From CAWIKY01 sp963836905 (GTDB lineage: Bacteria > Pseudomonadota > Alphaproteobacteria > Caulobacterales > Hyphomonadaceae), in NCBI GenBank assembly GCA_963836905.1, contig CAWIKY010000006.1, positions 806,001 to 870,000 of the forward strand: DNA of 64,000 nucleotides, written 5' to 3'. Positions 63,875 to 64,000 of the stretch are shown in pieces; the first letter of the stretch is position 1, and every line of letters begins with the position of its first letter. Below the pieces are notes generated by a model. The model was not told the origin of the DNA, searched no databases, and was given only the letters and a program-made list of their open reading frames with translations. The position numbers and the translations under genes are program-made.

Positions 63875-64000
63875 ATGTCCGTATCATGGCGACACACAGT
63901 GACCGCACTTTCAGCCGCAACGGCACTTTCTGCCGGGCTGGCCTGGGCCCAGGGTTCAGGTGGCATGAGCGGCGGACACCATGTTGGCGTTCCGGGAGTC
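63875..64000 (+). CDS. Exported protein, 3' end beyond window
   Basis: The first 42 codons read MSVSWRHTVTALSAATALSAGLAWA, a signal peptide, then QGSGGMSGGHHVGVPGV, a Gly/His-rich mature start. TTGGAGA is placed about 8 nt before the ATG. No function can be given from this fragment. Confidence 0.7.
   Translation, partial: MSVSWRHTVTALSAATALSAGLAWAQGSGGMSGGHHVGVPGV

Overview
The window is high-GC DNA from an alphaproteobacterium, most likely Caulobacterales/Hyphomonadaceae-like or a close relative. This is judged from a ubiE-ubiB operon, a three-part proton-translocating transhydrogenase (pntAA/pntAB/pntB), an UrcA-like secreted protein, a SlyX, many crotonases and acyl-CoA dehydrogenases, and a tRNA-Arg 3' end of alphaproteobacterial type. 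The genus is an inference; no rRNA is present.

Layout. 1-4444: right end of a tRNA-Arg(CCG)-targeted island with a TPR/HEPN protein (cut by the window edge), a caspase-like peptidase and a tyrosine integrase; it ends in a 46-nt tRNA 3' fragment. 4.5-8.7 kb: ubiquinone genes and small proteins. 8.7-11.1 kb: gene-poor tract rich in REP-like palindromes, with slyX and a REP-associated transposase broken by one stop codon. 11.1-12.9 kb: a very compact five-gene operon of four tiny helix-turn-helix proteins and one larger winged-helix protein with a conserved, unrecognised C-terminal domain. It abuts a decayed copy of the thiC 3' end and is the best candidate for an undescribed system. 13.1-15.6 kb: thiC with its TPP riboswitch and a coupled secreted protein. 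15.6-24.5 kb: frameshifted dienelactone hydrolase, RHH/PIN toxin-antitoxin pair, two small secreted proteins, an acyl-CoA dehydrogenase/crotonase operon, cobT-like gene, DUF1289, a membrane aspartic protease and TauE. 24.6-31.2 kb: TetR-controlled RND efflux operon whose permease is frameshifted. 31.2-36.9 kb: thioesterase, zur, Pmp3-like protein, an orphan gene, crotonase and a metal-type outer membrane protein with DUF2946. 37.0-45.0 kb: MoxR ATPase, an orphan membrane protein, mscS, DUF2270, crotonase, hydrolase and SDR. 45.0-48.3 kb: pnt operon. 48.3-63.1 kb: a catabolic/redox cluster (hydrolase, MDR reductase, VOC, HapK-like, SDR, SnoaL-like, deacetylase, CpcT-like, GMC oxidoreductase), in which lies a bicarbonate module: SbtA transporter, PII-like SbtB and delta-class carbonic anhydrase.

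A striking property is the number of single-base indels in otherwise well-conserved genes. Seven consecutive genes at 49.1-54.5 kb are frame-disrupted (indels at 49.8-53.8 kb), and isolated indels hit the RND permease (28.61 kb) and the dienelactone hydrolase (16.15 kb). Protein similarity resumes in the new frame each time, so sequencing error is at least as likely as gene decay. No CRISPR array, rRNA or complete tRNA was seen.
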